Notes: generated by a model from the letters alone, not told the origin. Shown: positions 1 through 10,735, counted from the stretch's first letter. The stretch: 64,000 bases of DNA from JALORV01 sp035429725 (GCA_035429725.1 DAOMFI010000003.1:1-64000), one strand, 5' to 3'. Translations and numbers: made by a program.

Positions 1-628
1 TGCCCGGGAAGCGCTGCAGGAACTGCTCGAGCCAGTCGACGCTCTCGGCGTCGAGGTGGTTGGTCGGCTCATCGAGCAGCAGCATGTCGGGCTTCGACAG
101 CAGCAGCTTGCACAGCGCCACGCGGCGCTTCTCGCCGCCCGAAAGCTTGCCGATGACGGCATCCCACGGCGGCAGGCGCAGCGCGTCGGCCGCGATCTCC
201 ATCTGATGCTCGACGTCGGCGCCCGAGGTCGCGATGATCGCCTCGTACTTGGCCTGGTCCGCTGAGAGCTTGTCGAAGTCCGCATCGGGTTCGGCATAGG
301 CGGCGTAGATCTCTTCGAGCTTCTGCTTGGCCTGCATGACTTCGCCCAGGCCGGCTTCGACCTCGTCCTTCACGGTCTTGGCCGGATCGAGCTGCGGCTC
401 CTGCGGCAGGAAGCCGATCGAGAGTCCCGGCATCGGCACCGCTTCGCCTTCGATGTCCTTGTCGATCCCGGCCATGATTCTCAGCAGGGTCGACTTGCCG
501 GAGCCATTGAGCCCGAGCACGCCGATCTTGGCGCCGGGAAAGAAGCTGAGCGAGATGTTCTTCAGGATCTCGCGCTTGGGCGGGACGATCTTGCCCACGC
601 GGATCATCGTGTACACGTATTGAGCCAT
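1..628 (-). CDS. ettA: EttA, energy-dependent translational throttle (ABC-F ATPase), C-terminus off the window
   Basis: This is the N-terminal 209 residues of an ABC-F protein; the rest lies beyond the left edge. Visible are the Walker A motif GLNGSGKST (residues 39-47), the signature LSGGERRR near residue 158, and a Walker B region followed by DEPTNHLD. The opening MAQYVYTMIRVGKIVPPKR is the characteristic EttA start. Known role of the family: it binds the ribosomal E site and gates entry into elongation according to the ATP/ADP ratio; it is cytoplasmic and is not a transporter. The ATG at 628 is fixed by family alignment; no clear Shine-Dalgarno precedes it. The next gene upstream on the same strand would have to cross 57 bp of spacer from the phosphotransferase stop. 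Confidence 0.95.
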   Translation of the reverse strand, partial: MAQYVYTMIRVGKIVPPKREILKNISLSFFPGAKIGVLGLNGSGKSTLLRIMAGIDKDIEGEAVPMPGLSIGFLPQEPQLDPAKTVKDEVEAGLGEVMQAKQKLEEIYAAYAEPDADFDKLSADQAKYEAIIATSGADVEHQMEIAADALRLPPWDAVIGKLSGGEKRRVALCKLLLSKPDMLLLDEPTNHLDAESVDWLEQFLQRFPG

Positions 629-685
629 GGCCAATGCAAAAGAGTGCGCGAAAGGTCGCGCAGGTTACCGGATCGGCCGCGTTCG

Positions 686-2671
686 TTACTTGACGGGCCG
701 CGGCAGGAGGTGGCCGGGCATGCGCAGAGCCCCGGTTCGGAAGGCGTTGCTCGCGCCCTGGTAGTAGCCGATCGCTTCGTTGGTGAAGTGACGCGCTTCT
801 TCGCTGGGCGGCAGCTCACGGCCGCTCGCAGGATCGACCACGCGCACCCGCCGCTGTGGGCGCAGTTCGACCAGCATGTCGTGCTCGTAATAGCCCACGG
901 TCTGGTAGTTGGCCATCACCGCGCGCTGGTGCGTGCGGCCTTCGTTCAGGATGTCCTGCCCGAAGAAGCGCGAGACATAGTTGAAGTTCAGCAGCGCGAG
1001 CACGGTGGGAGCGACGTCGATCTGCGAGGCAATCGTCTCGATGCGCGCCGGAGCAATGTGCCCGGGCGCATAGATCATCAATGGAATGTGGAAGCGGTCC
1101 AGCGGCAGATCGGTCTTGCCACGCGCGGCCGCGCAGTGGTCTGCAACGATGACAAAGACCGTGTCGTCAAACCAGGCGTGCTGGCGCGCGCGCTCGATGA
1201 AATTGCCGATCGCCCAGTCGGTGTACTTCACGGCGCCATCGGCGCCCGTCTTGGGGGGAATGTCGATGCGCCCGGCCGGGTAGGTGTAGGGCCGGTGATT
1301 CGACGTCGTCATCACGTGCGCGAAGAACTTCGTGCCGGCAGCGTGGCGCTTGTCGAGTTCACGCAGCGTCAGCGTGAAAAGATCTTCGTCGGCCACGCCC
1401 CAGATGTTCTCGTAGTGAACTTCGGCACTGTCGAGCGCAGTGCGGTCGATCACTGTGTAGCCGTTGCCGCCGAAGAAGTGCTCCATGTTGTCGAAGTAGC
1501 CATAGCCGCCGTACAGATAGAGCGGCTCGTAGCCCTTCTCGGCAAAGACCTCGCCCACGGTGAACAGGTGGTCGTTGTTCGGCCGTTTGACGACCGAGTG
1601 CCCCGGCGTAGGCGGCAGCGACAGCGCCAGGGCTTCGAGACCGCGCACCGTTCGCGTGCCGGTCGCATAGAGCTGCGTGAAGAACAGCCCTTCACGCGCG
1701 ATGCGATCAAGATTCGGCGTCAGGCCCTTCGCGTTGCCGAATGCGCCCATGTAGTCGGCCGAGAGCGACTCCACGGAGATCAGCACGACGTTGAGCGGTT
1801 TCTCCGGCCCCGCCCCGTGGATCACCCGCTCGATCGGCAAGCCTGAGTCGCCGGTGAACTCGACCGGCCCTGCGTCGGTGAATTCTTCGCGTAGTTCCTT
1901 GTACGCCTGTTCGATGGGCACCGTCGCATAGAAACGGTCGTAGTCGATCTCGTTGGTATTGAAGGCGTGAAAGAACTCCCAATGCCCGTTGCCGGCGAGC
2001 TGCTGCGCCTGAACGCTGCTCGAATACTCCTTCCAGGTTGACGGGACCAGCAGGTAGGACGCGAACGCGAACGCGACGTAGCCGGCCATCTGCAGGGAGC
2101 GCCGGCCGAAGCCGGACGCCGGCGCCTGTGCCGCCCGCCAGAGCGGCCTCACCGTCAGCGCAACCATGACGGCCGTCGCGGCGGCCAAGCCGAGCAGAAT
2201 CGGGGTCAGGCGATACGACTCTCGGATGTTGCCGATCACCTCGCGCGTGTAGATCAGGTAATCGACCGCGATGAAGTTGAAGCGCGATGAGAATTCGTTC
2301 CAGAAGACGAACTCCGATGCAGCCGTGAAGACGAAGATCCCGAACGCGACCGTGGCCAGCCCGATCGCCGCGGCACCGAAGGCGCGGCGCGCACGACCTG
2401 CCGGCCAGGCCCAGGCGAGCAGCGCAATCGGCAGCAGCCAGAAAGCGGCCGCCGCCAGGTCGTAGACGAAGCCAATCAGCAGCCACCCTGCGGCTCGCCC
2501 CGGCACGAACTCGGCCGCCTCGCCATTGAAGACCGCAAGGCCGATGCGCGTGAGCAGACTCACGGCGAGATAGGCGACGACGACGATGCCGGCCACTGCG
2601 AAGCGGCCGGGGAAGAGGCGCTCGAAAGAGCGGGTCAACGTTGCCCGCAACGGCAATGGAAATCGAGGCAT
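686..2671 (-). CDS. LTA synthase family protein (membrane phosphoglycerol/phosphoethanolamine-type transferase, sulfatase fold)
   Basis: 661 residues. The first ~220 residues hold about five hydrophobic helices; the rest is an alkaline-phosphatase/sulfatase-fold domain facing the periplasm. Seen motifs are NVVLISVESLSADY (metal-binding Glu), GTRTVRG with the likely nucleophile Thr341, and a late VADHCA metal site. Family members (LtaS, MdoB/OpgB, Gram-negative homologues) move phosphoglycerol or related groups onto glycans; the acceptor here cannot be told. The reading frame stays open upstream to 3160, but that part is antisense to the neighbouring exporter gene, so the ATG at 2671 (MPRFPLPLRATL) was chosen. 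It is divergent from the GDT1-family gene. A clean match to the family; substrate unknown. Confidence 0.85.
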   Translation of the reverse strand: MPRFPLPLRATLTRSFERLFPGRFAVAGIVVVAYLAVSLLTRIGLAVFNGEAAEFVPGRAAGWLLIGFVYDLAAAAFWLLPIALLAWAWPAGRARRAFGAAAIGLATVAFGIFVFTAASEFVFWNEFSSRFNFIAVDYLIYTREVIGNIRESYRLTPILLGLAAATAVMVALTVRPLWRAAQAPASGFGRRSLQMAGYVAFAFASYLLVPSTWKEYSSSVQAQQLAGNGHWEFFHAFNTNEIDYDRFYATVPIEQAYKELREEFTDAGPVEFTGDSGLPIERVIHGAGPEKPLNVVLISVESLSADYMGAFGNAKGLTPNLDRIAREGLFFTQLYATGTRTVRGLEALALSLPPTPGHSVVKRPNNDHLFTVGEVFAEKGYEPLYLYGGYGYFDNMEHFFGGNGYTVIDRTALDSAEVHYENIWGVADEDLFTLTLRELDKRHAAGTKFFAHVMTTSNHRPYTYPAGRIDIPPKTGADGAVKYTDWAIGNFIERARQHAWFDDTVFVIVADHCAAARGKTDLPLDRFHIPLMIYAPGHIAPARIETIASQIDVAPTVLALLNFNYVSRFFGQDILNEGRTHQRAVMANYQTVGYYEHDMLVELRPQRRVRVVDPASGRELPPSEEARHFTNEAIGYYQGASNAFRTGALRMPGHLLPRPVK

Positions 2672-2766
2672 CGAGCTGAGCGAGGGTCCCGAGTCCGGGG
2701 ACCGCGGGCCGCGGCCACTCGCGAGGAGAAGAACGCCACAAGTGTACGCTTGCGCCCGCTCGGCAG

Positions 2767-2789
2767 GCCTGCTCACGTCAAGAGCAGGC
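2767..2789 (+). promoter_or_regulatory. 8-bp perfect inverted repeat in the leader of the GDT1-family gene
   Basis: GCCTGCTC (2767-2774) and GAGCAGGC (2782-2789) pair perfectly around a 7-nt loop, ending 21 nt before the TTG start at 2811. It could be an RNA hairpin in the 5' leader or a protein operator. No T-run follows, so a simple terminator is unlikely. Confidence 0.4.
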
Positions 2790-2810
2790 GCTCCATTTCG
2801 GGAACCCGCA

Positions 2811-3380
2811 TTGACGGCATTTCTGATTTCCATCGGCGTCGTCGCCCTCGCCGAGATCGGCGACAAGACACAGTTGCTGGCGCTTGCACTGGCCGCGAAG
2901 TACCGCAAGCCGTGGCCCATCATTTTCGGCATCCTTTTCGCCACACTGGCGAACCACTTCCTCGCCGGCGCGGTCGGTACCTGGCTCACACGCACGATCG
3001 GCCCGGAAGCGATGCGCTGGGCGCTCGGGCTCTCATTCATCGCCATGGCGGTCTGGATGCTGATTCCCGACAAGCTCGATGACGAGTCCGAGAAGACGTC
3101 GCGCTTCGGCGTGTTCGGCACGACGCTGATCGCATTCTTCATCGTCGAAATGGGCGACAAGACGCAGATTGCGACCGTGGCGCTCGCGGCGCGCTACGAC
3201 GCGCTCATCGCCGTCGTGGCCGGAACGACGATCGGCATGATGATTGCCAACGTGCCCGCCGTGCTGCTGGGCAACGTCGCCGCGGAGAAGCTGCCCAAGC
3301 GCGTGATGAACGGACTGGCGGCAGCCATGTTCGCGCTGATTGGCGTCGCGGTGCTGTGGGGAGCGGACATCGGCCTGTGA
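2811..3380 (+). CDS. TMEM165/GDT1 (UPF0016) family Mn2+/Ca2+ exporter-like membrane protein
   Basis: 189 residues, about six membrane helices in two homologous halves. Each half carries the family signature E-x-G-D-K-T: EIGDKT at residues 15-20 and EMGDKT beginning at Glu113; these acidic residues form the cation path in this family. Bacterial members export Mn2+; Ca2+/H+ exchange is known for eukaryotic ones. The frame is open upstream to 2586, but that stretch is antisense to the phosphotransferase. TTG at 2811 gives the usual family N-terminus just before the first motif helix. The hairpin at 2767-2789 lies in its leader. I looked for a yybP-ykoY Mn riboswitch, often found before such genes, and do not see one. 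Confidence 0.88.
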   Translation: MTAFLISIGVVALAEIGDKTQLLALALAAKYRKPWPIIFGILFATLANHFLAGAVGTWLTRTIGPEAMRWALGLSFIAMAVWMLIPDKLDDESEKTSRFGVFGTTLIAFFIVEMGDKTQIATVALAARYDALIAVVAGTTIGMMIANVPAVLLGNVAAEKLPKRVMNGLAAAMFALIGVAVLWGADIGL

Positions 3381-3575
3381 GCGGCCAGTGCGCCTGAAAC
3401 CGCCCAAGTCCTTGACTTCGTGTACCATTCGCATCTGATTGCGGTGCGTCGGTTCCGGTTCGCACCCGTCCATCGTGGTTGTCAACACGCTCCCTCGAAG
3501 TCTTTTTCCCTAGTTGCATCTGCCTGAACCGGTCCGGCGAGCAAAGTTCGCGCAGGCCGTGCTCAGGAGTTCCGT

Positions 3576-5093
<1,518 letters not shown>

Positions 5094-5119
5094 GCTCAGG
5101 GCAACCACGCGAGGCGGGC

Positions 5120-5416
5120 ATGTCCGAGACGACGATTTCGGTCCAGCACAACCCGGCGTCACAACGCTTCGAGGCGATCGTGGACGGCATGCTGTGCCGG
5201 ACCGACTACCGCATGCACGGTGACACGATGATGCTGGTGCACACTGAAGTGCCGAGTCAGCTGGAAGGGCGCGGCATCGCATCGGCGCTGGTCCAGGCGG
5301 CATTCCGCCACGCGGCCGATAACGGCATGGACGTCTTGCCGGTGTGCTCCTACGTTCGCAGCTGGGTGCAACGGCACCCTGAAGTCGAGCCGTTGTTGGC
5401 CGGCGGCGCCCGCTGA
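5120..5416 (+). CDS. Small GNAT-fold N-acetyltransferase (YjdJ/acetyltransf_CG type)
   Basis: 98 residues. The core contains EVPSQLEGRGIASALVQAAFRHA, the acetyl-CoA binding loop and helix of the short GNAT_YjdJ family, then the conserved PVCSYVRSWVQRHPE end that marks this subfamily. Members are about 90-100 residues and usually lack a known substrate. It follows rhlE by 26 bp on the same strand and may be cotranscribed. Confidence 0.85.
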   Translation: MSETTISVQHNPASQRFEAIVDGMLCRTDYRMHGDTMMLVHTEVPSQLEGRGIASALVQAAFRHAADNGMDVLPVCSYVRSWVQRHPEVEPLLAGGAR

Positions 5417-5440
5417 GGTCTGGCGTGCGCCAGAGCGGCG

Positions 5441-8185
5441 TCAGCGCGGGACGGTGATCGAGCGGGCGTTGAGCCCGTCGGACACGGCGAACTCGAAGCG
5501 GCCGCCGGGCGGCAAGCCGGACACGTCGATCTGTGCCTCGCCTCCGGTACGCCTGAAGGCGAGCACGGTGCGCACGCCATTGGCCACATGCGTCACGGAC
5601 AGGCTGGGGGCCGCCATGGCGTCCCACTGTACGGTCAGTTGGCCGTCGCGTTCACTCCAGTCGATCTGGCGCATCCGGGCAACATCCGACCCAACGGCAC
5701 GCTGCGCCATGGCGCGGCCGGAGGATCGCGCGGCGATCGCCGCGCCGCCGCGCAGCACTTCGATGCGCGCGACCGCAACATCAGGACGCGGCACGGCGAC
5801 GGCAAACTGCCGCTCCGGCGGCACCGCGTGATCGACGAGCTCGGCCTCGATCGCGTGTTCGATCGTGCTGCCGTCGCTCAGAACGAGCCGCAGCGTGTAG
5901 TCGCCACCGCCCATCGTCGGCACGCCGCGCAGCGCCTGCACCGGGGCGAGCGCCAGGCCATCGAGACCGATGGTGCCGGCCACCAGCAGCAGGTCCTGAT
6001 CGACTTCGTCGGCCGCGATCTGCGCCGCAATCAGCCCCGACTGCGACTCCATGTAACGCTGCATTTCGCGGTAGTTGTAGTCCGAGAACCACGAGCCGTT
6101 GCAGTAACCCATGATGTCGGTCTGGCTCACGGGCGAGACGATGTCGAGCGCCGCGGGCACCGAATCCATCAGCGGCGTGCCGTTGAGCACACCGCCGGCG
6201 TAGGGATAGTTGGGATCGGGGCTCGCGACACCGCCGCAAGGCGCGTGGGGCCGGCTGAAGTTGTGGCCGAGTTCGTGTGACATCGTGCGGGCCCACTGCG
6301 TGGCAGAGTCCCAGCCGATCGCAGAGCGGCCCGGCACGTAGCCAATGCCGGCGATGCCGCCGCCCGAGCGGCGCACAACTCCGAAATAGAAGCGGTTGGC
6401 CGGCGCGTTTTCCATCGCACGCAGCTGATTGAGCTCGACCAGTGCGTTCTGCCACTCGGTCGAGGTATCCAGACCGTCCACAACGCTCGTCAGCGTGTAC
6501 GACTGTCGCATCGTCACCGTGATGTTGGCGCGTGGGATGGGGAAGCGGCGCGTGATCTCGTCGAGCACGGCGGCCGTCGTCGGCGGAGTCGGCACGAACG
6601 TGCCGGACACCAGTGGCACCAGCAGGATCTCGACACGGGTGGCGCTGCCCAGCGGCGGGGTCGCGTCGACGACGACCGGCGCGCCGTAGGTCTTGAGCGG
6701 GTCGGCCTCTACTCGGACCGAAAGGCCGGCGCGCACCCACGCGGCAGGCAGTTCCACGTTGAAGCTCTGCGCTTCGTCGTAGCGCATGCTGTCCGGCACC
6801 GTGCTGCCCGGGACGACCGGCAGCATCGCGGGGCCGGCCATGTCGAGTGTTCCGAGGATCGCCGCGCCGGAGTACCCGGTGAGCCGCACCAGCGGCGCCG
6901 GTACATTCGACTGCGACGACACGACGAAGGCGCGCACCCAGGTTTCCTTGCCCGGCACAAGGCGCAGCCGGCTGTCCGACGGTCCCTGCGACAGCACCTG
7001 CGCGAACTCGACACCGGCCACGGTCGCCACACAACCGCCGCCGACCACGACACTGCCGCCTGCCACCGACGGTTGCGAAGCGGAGTCGAGCATGATGGCG
7101 GCGCACGCGAGACCCGCCGGCATGGTGAACACGAGCTGCGTGGCCGACTTCGAGGTGATTGTCGCTGCCACGTTGGCCACCCGCACGCCGGATACCTCCA
7201 TGAGTCCGGTGCCCGTCATCGTCACGCTGTTACCCGCCGCCGCCACGCGGTACACCGCGGCCGCATCCACGCGGATGGCCGGAACGACCTGCAGTGCAGA
7301 CGCGGCCTGGCTCTCGTCGCCCGCACTCGCGCGTACGCGGAACACACCGCTTGCGGCGGCGTCGGGCACGACGGCCGTGACACGCGTCGTTCCGGTACGC
7401 GTGGCGATGCTGGCAGTCGCCCCGTTGGCAAAGACGATGGCTGTGGCACGGTCGAGATTGGTGCCGACAACCGTCAGCGTCTGTCCGGTGACGATGGTTG
7501 CCGGCGTGAACGATGTTACGGCCAACGGGCCGACGACGGTGATCGGTTGCGGCAGCGCGCGCGCGGCGCCTGCGGTGTCTACCAGCGTGAGGGAGCCCGA
7601 GGCGGCCGTGCCCGGCACGTCGAGCACCAGCGACGCCGCGCTGCGCGTTGCGATGTTCAGAGCGAGGTTGGCTAGACGCGCTTCGCGCACGAGGTCGAGG
7701 TTGGAGCCGGTAAGCGTCAGCTGTCCGGGCGCGACAACGGTCGCTGGAGACACGCTGGCGACCGTCGGCACCAGCAGCACCGTCAGGTCGGCAGCGGACA
7801 GCACGACGCGCCCGGCTGCGCTCAGTTCGACGCGACTCGTTTTCGCCGCGGCCGGCACGGTCAGTTCGAGCGAAGTGTCCGACAGCACGCGGAACGTGGC
7901 CTCGACGCCGTTCAACTTGACCGAGGTGACCGCGCTCAGCAACGTGCCGGAGACGCTGACGACGCTGCCCGGGACTGCCGAAGTCGGCGCGAAACCGGAG
8001 ATCGTGAATGGTGGCGTGCTTGGCGCCGGCGCACTGCTCGCTTGCGCGGCCGAGGTCGGCGCGGCACTGTCGCCGCCGCCGCAGGCACCGACCAGCGCGC
8101 TTGCGCAGAGGACGGCAAGGATCGCCGCGCGCCGGACAAGGCGCAGTTCGGCGGTGCGTCCCGCCGCAGGATTCAGGGCTTGCAT
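5441..8185 (-). CDS. Secreted IPT/TIG-repeat lipoprotein with a metzincin-type zinc metalloprotease domain
   Basis: 914 residues. A signal peptide ends in a lipobox-like VGAC followed by a Gly/Ser/Ala linker, so it is probably a lipoprotein. Residues ~50-400 contain four consecutive IPT/TIG-like beta-sandwich repeats (for example GFAPTSAVPGSVVSVSG, SVSPATVVAPGQLTLTG). The protease domain follows, with His637-Glu638, His641 and His647 in HELGHNFSRPH and a Met-turn-like DIMGYC at Met692. In the metzincin consensus HExxHxxGxxH the Gly is Ser here. The last ~150 residues are another beta-rich region. Probably an envelope or surface peptidase; target unknown. The ATG at 8185 was chosen because the signal peptide begins there; the frame is open further upstream. 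Confidence 0.75.
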   Translation of the reverse strand: MQALNPAAGRTAELRLVRRAAILAVLCASALVGACGGGDSAAPTSAAQASSAPAPSTPPFTISGFAPTSAVPGSVVSVSGTLLSAVTSVKLNGVEATFRVLSDTSLELTVPAAAKTSRVELSAAGRVVLSAADLTVLLVPTVASVSPATVVAPGQLTLTGSNLDLVREARLANLALNIATRSAASLVLDVPGTAASGSLTLVDTAGAARALPQPITVVGPLAVTSFTPATIVTGQTLTVVGTNLDRATAIVFANGATASIATRTGTTRVTAVVPDAAASGVFRVRASAGDESQAASALQVVPAIRVDAAAVYRVAAAGNSVTMTGTGLMEVSGVRVANVAATITSKSATQLVFTMPAGLACAAIMLDSASQPSVAGGSVVVGGGCVATVAGVEFAQVLSQGPSDSRLRLVPGKETWVRAFVVSSQSNVPAPLVRLTGYSGAAILGTLDMAGPAMLPVVPGSTVPDSMRYDEAQSFNVELPAAWVRAGLSVRVEADPLKTYGAPVVVDATPPLGSATRVEILLVPLVSGTFVPTPPTTAAVLDEITRRFPIPRANITVTMRQSYTLTSVVDGLDTSTEWQNALVELNQLRAMENAPANRFYFGVVRRSGGGIAGIGYVPGRSAIGWDSATQWARTMSHELGHNFSRPHAPCGGVASPDPNYPYAGGVLNGTPLMDSVPAALDIVSPVSQTDIMGYCNGSWFSDYNYREMQRYMESQSGLIAAQIAADEVDQDLLLVAGTIGLDGLALAPVQALRGVPTMGGGDYTLRLVLSDGSTIEHAIEAELVDHAVPPERQFAVAVPRPDVAVARIEVLRGGAAIAARSSGRAMAQRAVGSDVARMRQIDWSERDGQLTVQWDAMAAPSLSVTHVANGVRTVLAFRRTGGEAQIDVSGLPPGGRFEFAVSDGLNARSITVPR

Positions 8186-8316
8186 GTCACCGGGAAAAGA
8201 AGTTCCTGCGGAATGCTGCCCCTCGACCGCGCAGGTGCATATCCCGTCCCGGCTCATCCGGACACCGTACGCAGGTTTCGAGAATCCAGCCGAATGGACG
8301 ATCGGCCGATTGCGGC

Positions 8317-8883
8317 TCAGCGCAGCAGGAGCCAGGCGGCCACGATGGCCCAGACCGCGAGAGTGCCGAGCAGGTTGCCCAAGGCGTTGTTCTGGCGAAA
8401 GAGCGTCCAGTTCCAGTAGGCGACCGGCTGACCGGGAAGCGGCGCACCCGGCAGAAAGCGGCGGACGCGGGCGCAGTACTCCTCGTAACGCGCGCCGAAG
8501 ATCGGCCGCAGATGCGCCTCCTCGCGCTCGACGCGGGTGTCCATGTAGAACCAGTAGCCGACCGTGTAGAGCACGAGGAGCCACCACTGGCCCAGCAGCA
8601 TCAGGAACCCGAGCAGGATGAAGTAGCGCCCGAGGTACATGGGGTTGCGCACCAGCGCATAGGGGCCACGGATCGCCAGGTCGGAGTTCTTGTCGAGCGA
8701 GGCAAAGCTCCAGAGCTGGATGAATTCGCCGACCATGGAGACCACGAATCCGGCCACCAGCCAGTCCCGGCGCAGAAACGGAAACGCCGCGACGATGGCA
8801 ACGATGGCGAGCGGTACGCGCAGCCGCACATAGGTGCGACGGACGCCGGGATGATTGAAGAACGATCGGATCGAGGTCAGCAT
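8317..8883 (-). CDS. Isoprenylcysteine carboxyl methyltransferase-like (ICMT/phospholipid methyltransferase family) membrane protein
   Basis: 188 residues with about five membrane helices. The C-terminal half has the SAM-binding family pattern GPYALVRNPMYLG then EEAHLRPIFGARYEEYCARVRRF, shared by bacterial ICMT and phospholipid N-methyltransferase homologues. The substrate is not deducible. The ATG at 8883 lies 4 nt past the stop of the upstream kinase-like gene, so the two form one transcription unit. Start chosen over an upstream Met that would overlap that gene. Confidence 0.8.
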   Translation of the reverse strand: MLTSIRSFFNHPGVRRTYVRLRVPLAIVAIVAAFPFLRRDWLVAGFVVSMVGEFIQLWSFASLDKNSDLAIRGPYALVRNPMYLGRYFILLGFLMLLGQWWLLVLYTVGYWFYMDTRVEREEAHLRPIFGARYEEYCARVRRFLPGAPLPGQPVAYWNWTLFRQNNALGNLLGTLAVWAIVAAWLLLR

Positions 8884-8887
8884 GGGA

Positions 8888-9559
8888 TCAACGGGCCGCA
8901 TCGGTCGGGCGCGTCTTGCGAGCCCCAGCATACCCGCGCAGCACCCAGTAGCGCCGCCAGCGGGTCATGCGCTCATTCAATTCCATGCGCTCGGGTCCCA
9001 TCGAGTCCGGGTCGCGCTGCAGCCACTTCTTGTACACGCCCGTCAGATCGACATTTTCGAGGAACCGCCGCCACGCTGCCGGCATCCAGCGCGTCGACAG
9101 CGACGACTGGAAGTCGATCAGTGCCGGCGATCCGTCCGGCTGCATCAGCACGTTGCCGGTGCCGCGTGTGTCCAGGTGCACGATGCCGCGTGCGTGTATG
9201 GCCTTCATCAGCGCCTCGAGCGCCATGAAGTACCGGGGTGTCTGACGGTCCGGGTCGACCTTGCCGAGCGTTTCACCCTCGATATAGCCGAAGGCGATCG
9301 CGTGCGCGTCGAGCCGGAACGGATCCGGCGGAACGCCGGCAATGCCGTACAGGCGCTTCAATGTAGACAGCTCGCGCCGCACGAACAGCCGCCCGATCGT
9401 GTTGCGTACCCACCACGCGCGCGCGGCGAAGTCCTTCACCACCCAGTTACGTCCGGCGACGCTGACCCGCACCACGCGGGCATTGGCCCAGCGCCCGTCC
9501 CGCAACAGGGTGACACGGGCCTGGCTGAGCGTAGTGCGGTCGAAGCGCAATGGGGACAA
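8888..9559 (-). CDS. Small RIO/LPS-kinase-like protein kinase
   Basis: About 223 residues. An N-terminal ATP-lobe has WVVKDF (catalytic Lys), then GIVHLDTRGTGNVL, the kinase catalytic loop with HxD and Asn, and ALIDFQSS in place of DFG, as in Kdo/heptose kinases and bacterial RIO-like kinases. It probably phosphorylates a lipid A/core sugar or a protein; not resolvable here. The start is uncertain: no ATG fits, and TTG codons at 9559 and 9550 are the best candidates, just downstream of a GATAAT-like -10 (plus-strand 9599-9604). A longer frame to 9883 would run antisense into the epimerase gene and was not used. Confidence 0.72.
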   Translation of the reverse strand: MSPLRFDRTTLSQARVTLLRDGRWANARVVRVSVAGRNWVVKDFAARAWWVRNTIGRLFVRRELSTLKRLYGIAGVPPDPFRLDAHAIAFGYIEGETLGKVDPDRQTPRYFMALEALMKAIHARGIVHLDTRGTGNVLMQPDGSPALIDFQSSLSTRWMPAAWRRFLENVDLTGVYKKWLQRDPDSMGPERMELNERMTRWRRYWVLRGYAGARKTRPTDAAR

Positions 9560-9704
9560 GTTGGATGACGTGCGGCCCGACGACCGCAAAAGCGGGAAAT
9601 TATCCCATTCGAGCCATGACAAACCGGCCGGCGCGGGCGACCACACGCCACTCCGGCAGGCCGAACGGTAGTCCAAAAGGCTGGTCCGGCGGGAGGAGCC
9701 CGCA

Positions 9705-9710
9705 TAAGAT
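9705..9710 (+). promoter_or_regulatory. -10-like hexamer TAAGAT eight bases before a start codon
   Basis: TAAGAT ends 8 nt before the ATG at 9719, so transcription would begin about at the start codon. The GGGAGGAG at 9691-9698 is too far upstream to serve as a Shine-Dalgarno. One of seven similar cases in the window. Confidence 0.3.
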
Positions 9711-9718
9711 CCCGACCC

Positions 9719-10735
9719 ATGAATCTGCTCATTCTCGGCGGCGGAGTGTTTCTGGGCCAGGCATTGCTCAGCTCGGCACTCGAAAACGGCCACACGGTCA
9801 CGGTATTCAACCGGGGCCAGTCGCGCCAGTGGTGGCCGCCCGGCGTCAAGTGGATCGTCGGCGACCGGAAAGAAGACCTGCACCTGCTGATGAAGGGGCA
9901 GTGGGACGCCGTCATCGACACCTGCGGATACCGACCCCAGGACGTCGAACTGAGCTGCGCCGCGCTGTTCGACAGTTGCGAGCGCTACGTCTACATCTCA
10001 AGCGTCTCGGCCTACGCCTCCTTCGCCAAGCCTCCGATCCGCGAAACCGACCGCCTGGCCTCCATCGTCGGCCACGCCACCGACAAGGTCACCGGCGTCA
10101 ACTACGGACCGCTGAAGGCCGAGTGCGAACGTACCGTTGCGCGTGTGTTCGGCGCGCGCTCAATCCTGATCCGTCCCGGCCTGATCGTCGGCCCGAACGA
10201 TCCGACCGGCCGCTTCTCCTACTGGCCGTGGCGGATCGCCGCGGGCGGCCGCGTGCTGGCGCCCGGCCACCCGGAGCGGCCGATCCAGTTCATCGATGCG
10301 CGCGACCTCGCGGCGTGGATCCTGCATCTGGTGGCATTGCGCGCCAGCGGCGCATTCAATGCCACCGGCCCGAACGACGGAGCCACCTTTGGCGAATTGC
10401 TCGATACCTGCCGCTGGATCTGCGGCGAGGAGGTCGAAGTCGAGTGGGCCGATGACAAGTTCCTCGAGCGCGAGGGTGTGCAGCCCTGGACCGAGTTGCC
10501 GCTCTGGATTCCGTCCCACGACGCTTCGATGCGCGGCTTCCACCTCGTCGACACAAAGCGCGCGAAGGCAAGCCGGCTCAGCACACGGCCGCTCGCGGTG
10601 ACGCTGAACGACATCCTTGAGGCGGGCATCCCAGTGGCCTCCGACAAACGCCGCGCTGGCAAGCTCACGCGCCAGCGCGAGCGTGACCTGCTTGCCGTGT
10701 GGCTTTCGTACCGCCAGGGCATGGCCGTCGCCTGA
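9719..10735 (+). CDS. NAD-dependent epimerase/dehydratase (extended SDR), reductase-like
   Basis: 338 residues. Rossmann nucleotide-binding motif GGGVFLG at residues 7-13, where GGTxFxG is usual, a catalytic YxxxK in NYGPLKAECE, and a substrate domain with RPGLIVGPND. Closest in style to the short 'NAD-dependent epimerase/reductase' group typified by GGTRFVG proteins; the substrate is unknown. It is divergent from the kinase-like gene, sharing a 159-bp intergenic region. Confidence 0.85.
   Translation: MNLLILGGGVFLGQALLSSALENGHTVTVFNRGQSRQWWPPGVKWIVGDRKEDLHLLMKGQWDAVIDTCGYRPQDVELSCAALFDSCERYVYISSVSAYASFAKPPIRETDRLASIVGHATDKVTGVNYGPLKAECERTVARVFGARSILIRPGLIVGPNDPTGRFSYWPWRIAAGGRVLAPGHPERPIQFIDARDLAAWILHLVALRASGAFNATGPNDGATFGELLDTCRWICGEEVEVEWADDKFLEREGVQPWTELPLWIPSHDASMRGFHLVDTKRAKASRLSTRPLAVTLNDILEAGIPVASDKRRAGKLTRQRERDLLAVWLSYRQGMAVA

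Noticed and set aside
620..1846. 408-codon open frame on the + strand
   Set aside because: It lies antisense to the LTA-synthase-type gene, whose motifs are certain; its product is a charged low-complexity GC artefact.
2641..2810. yybP-ykoY Mn riboswitch before the GDT1-family gene
   Set aside because: The conserved core sequences are not present; only a simple hairpin is seen.
2672..3160. N-terminal extension of the LTA-synthase-type frame
   Set aside because: Antisense to the exporter gene; the transmembrane domain starts only after 2671.
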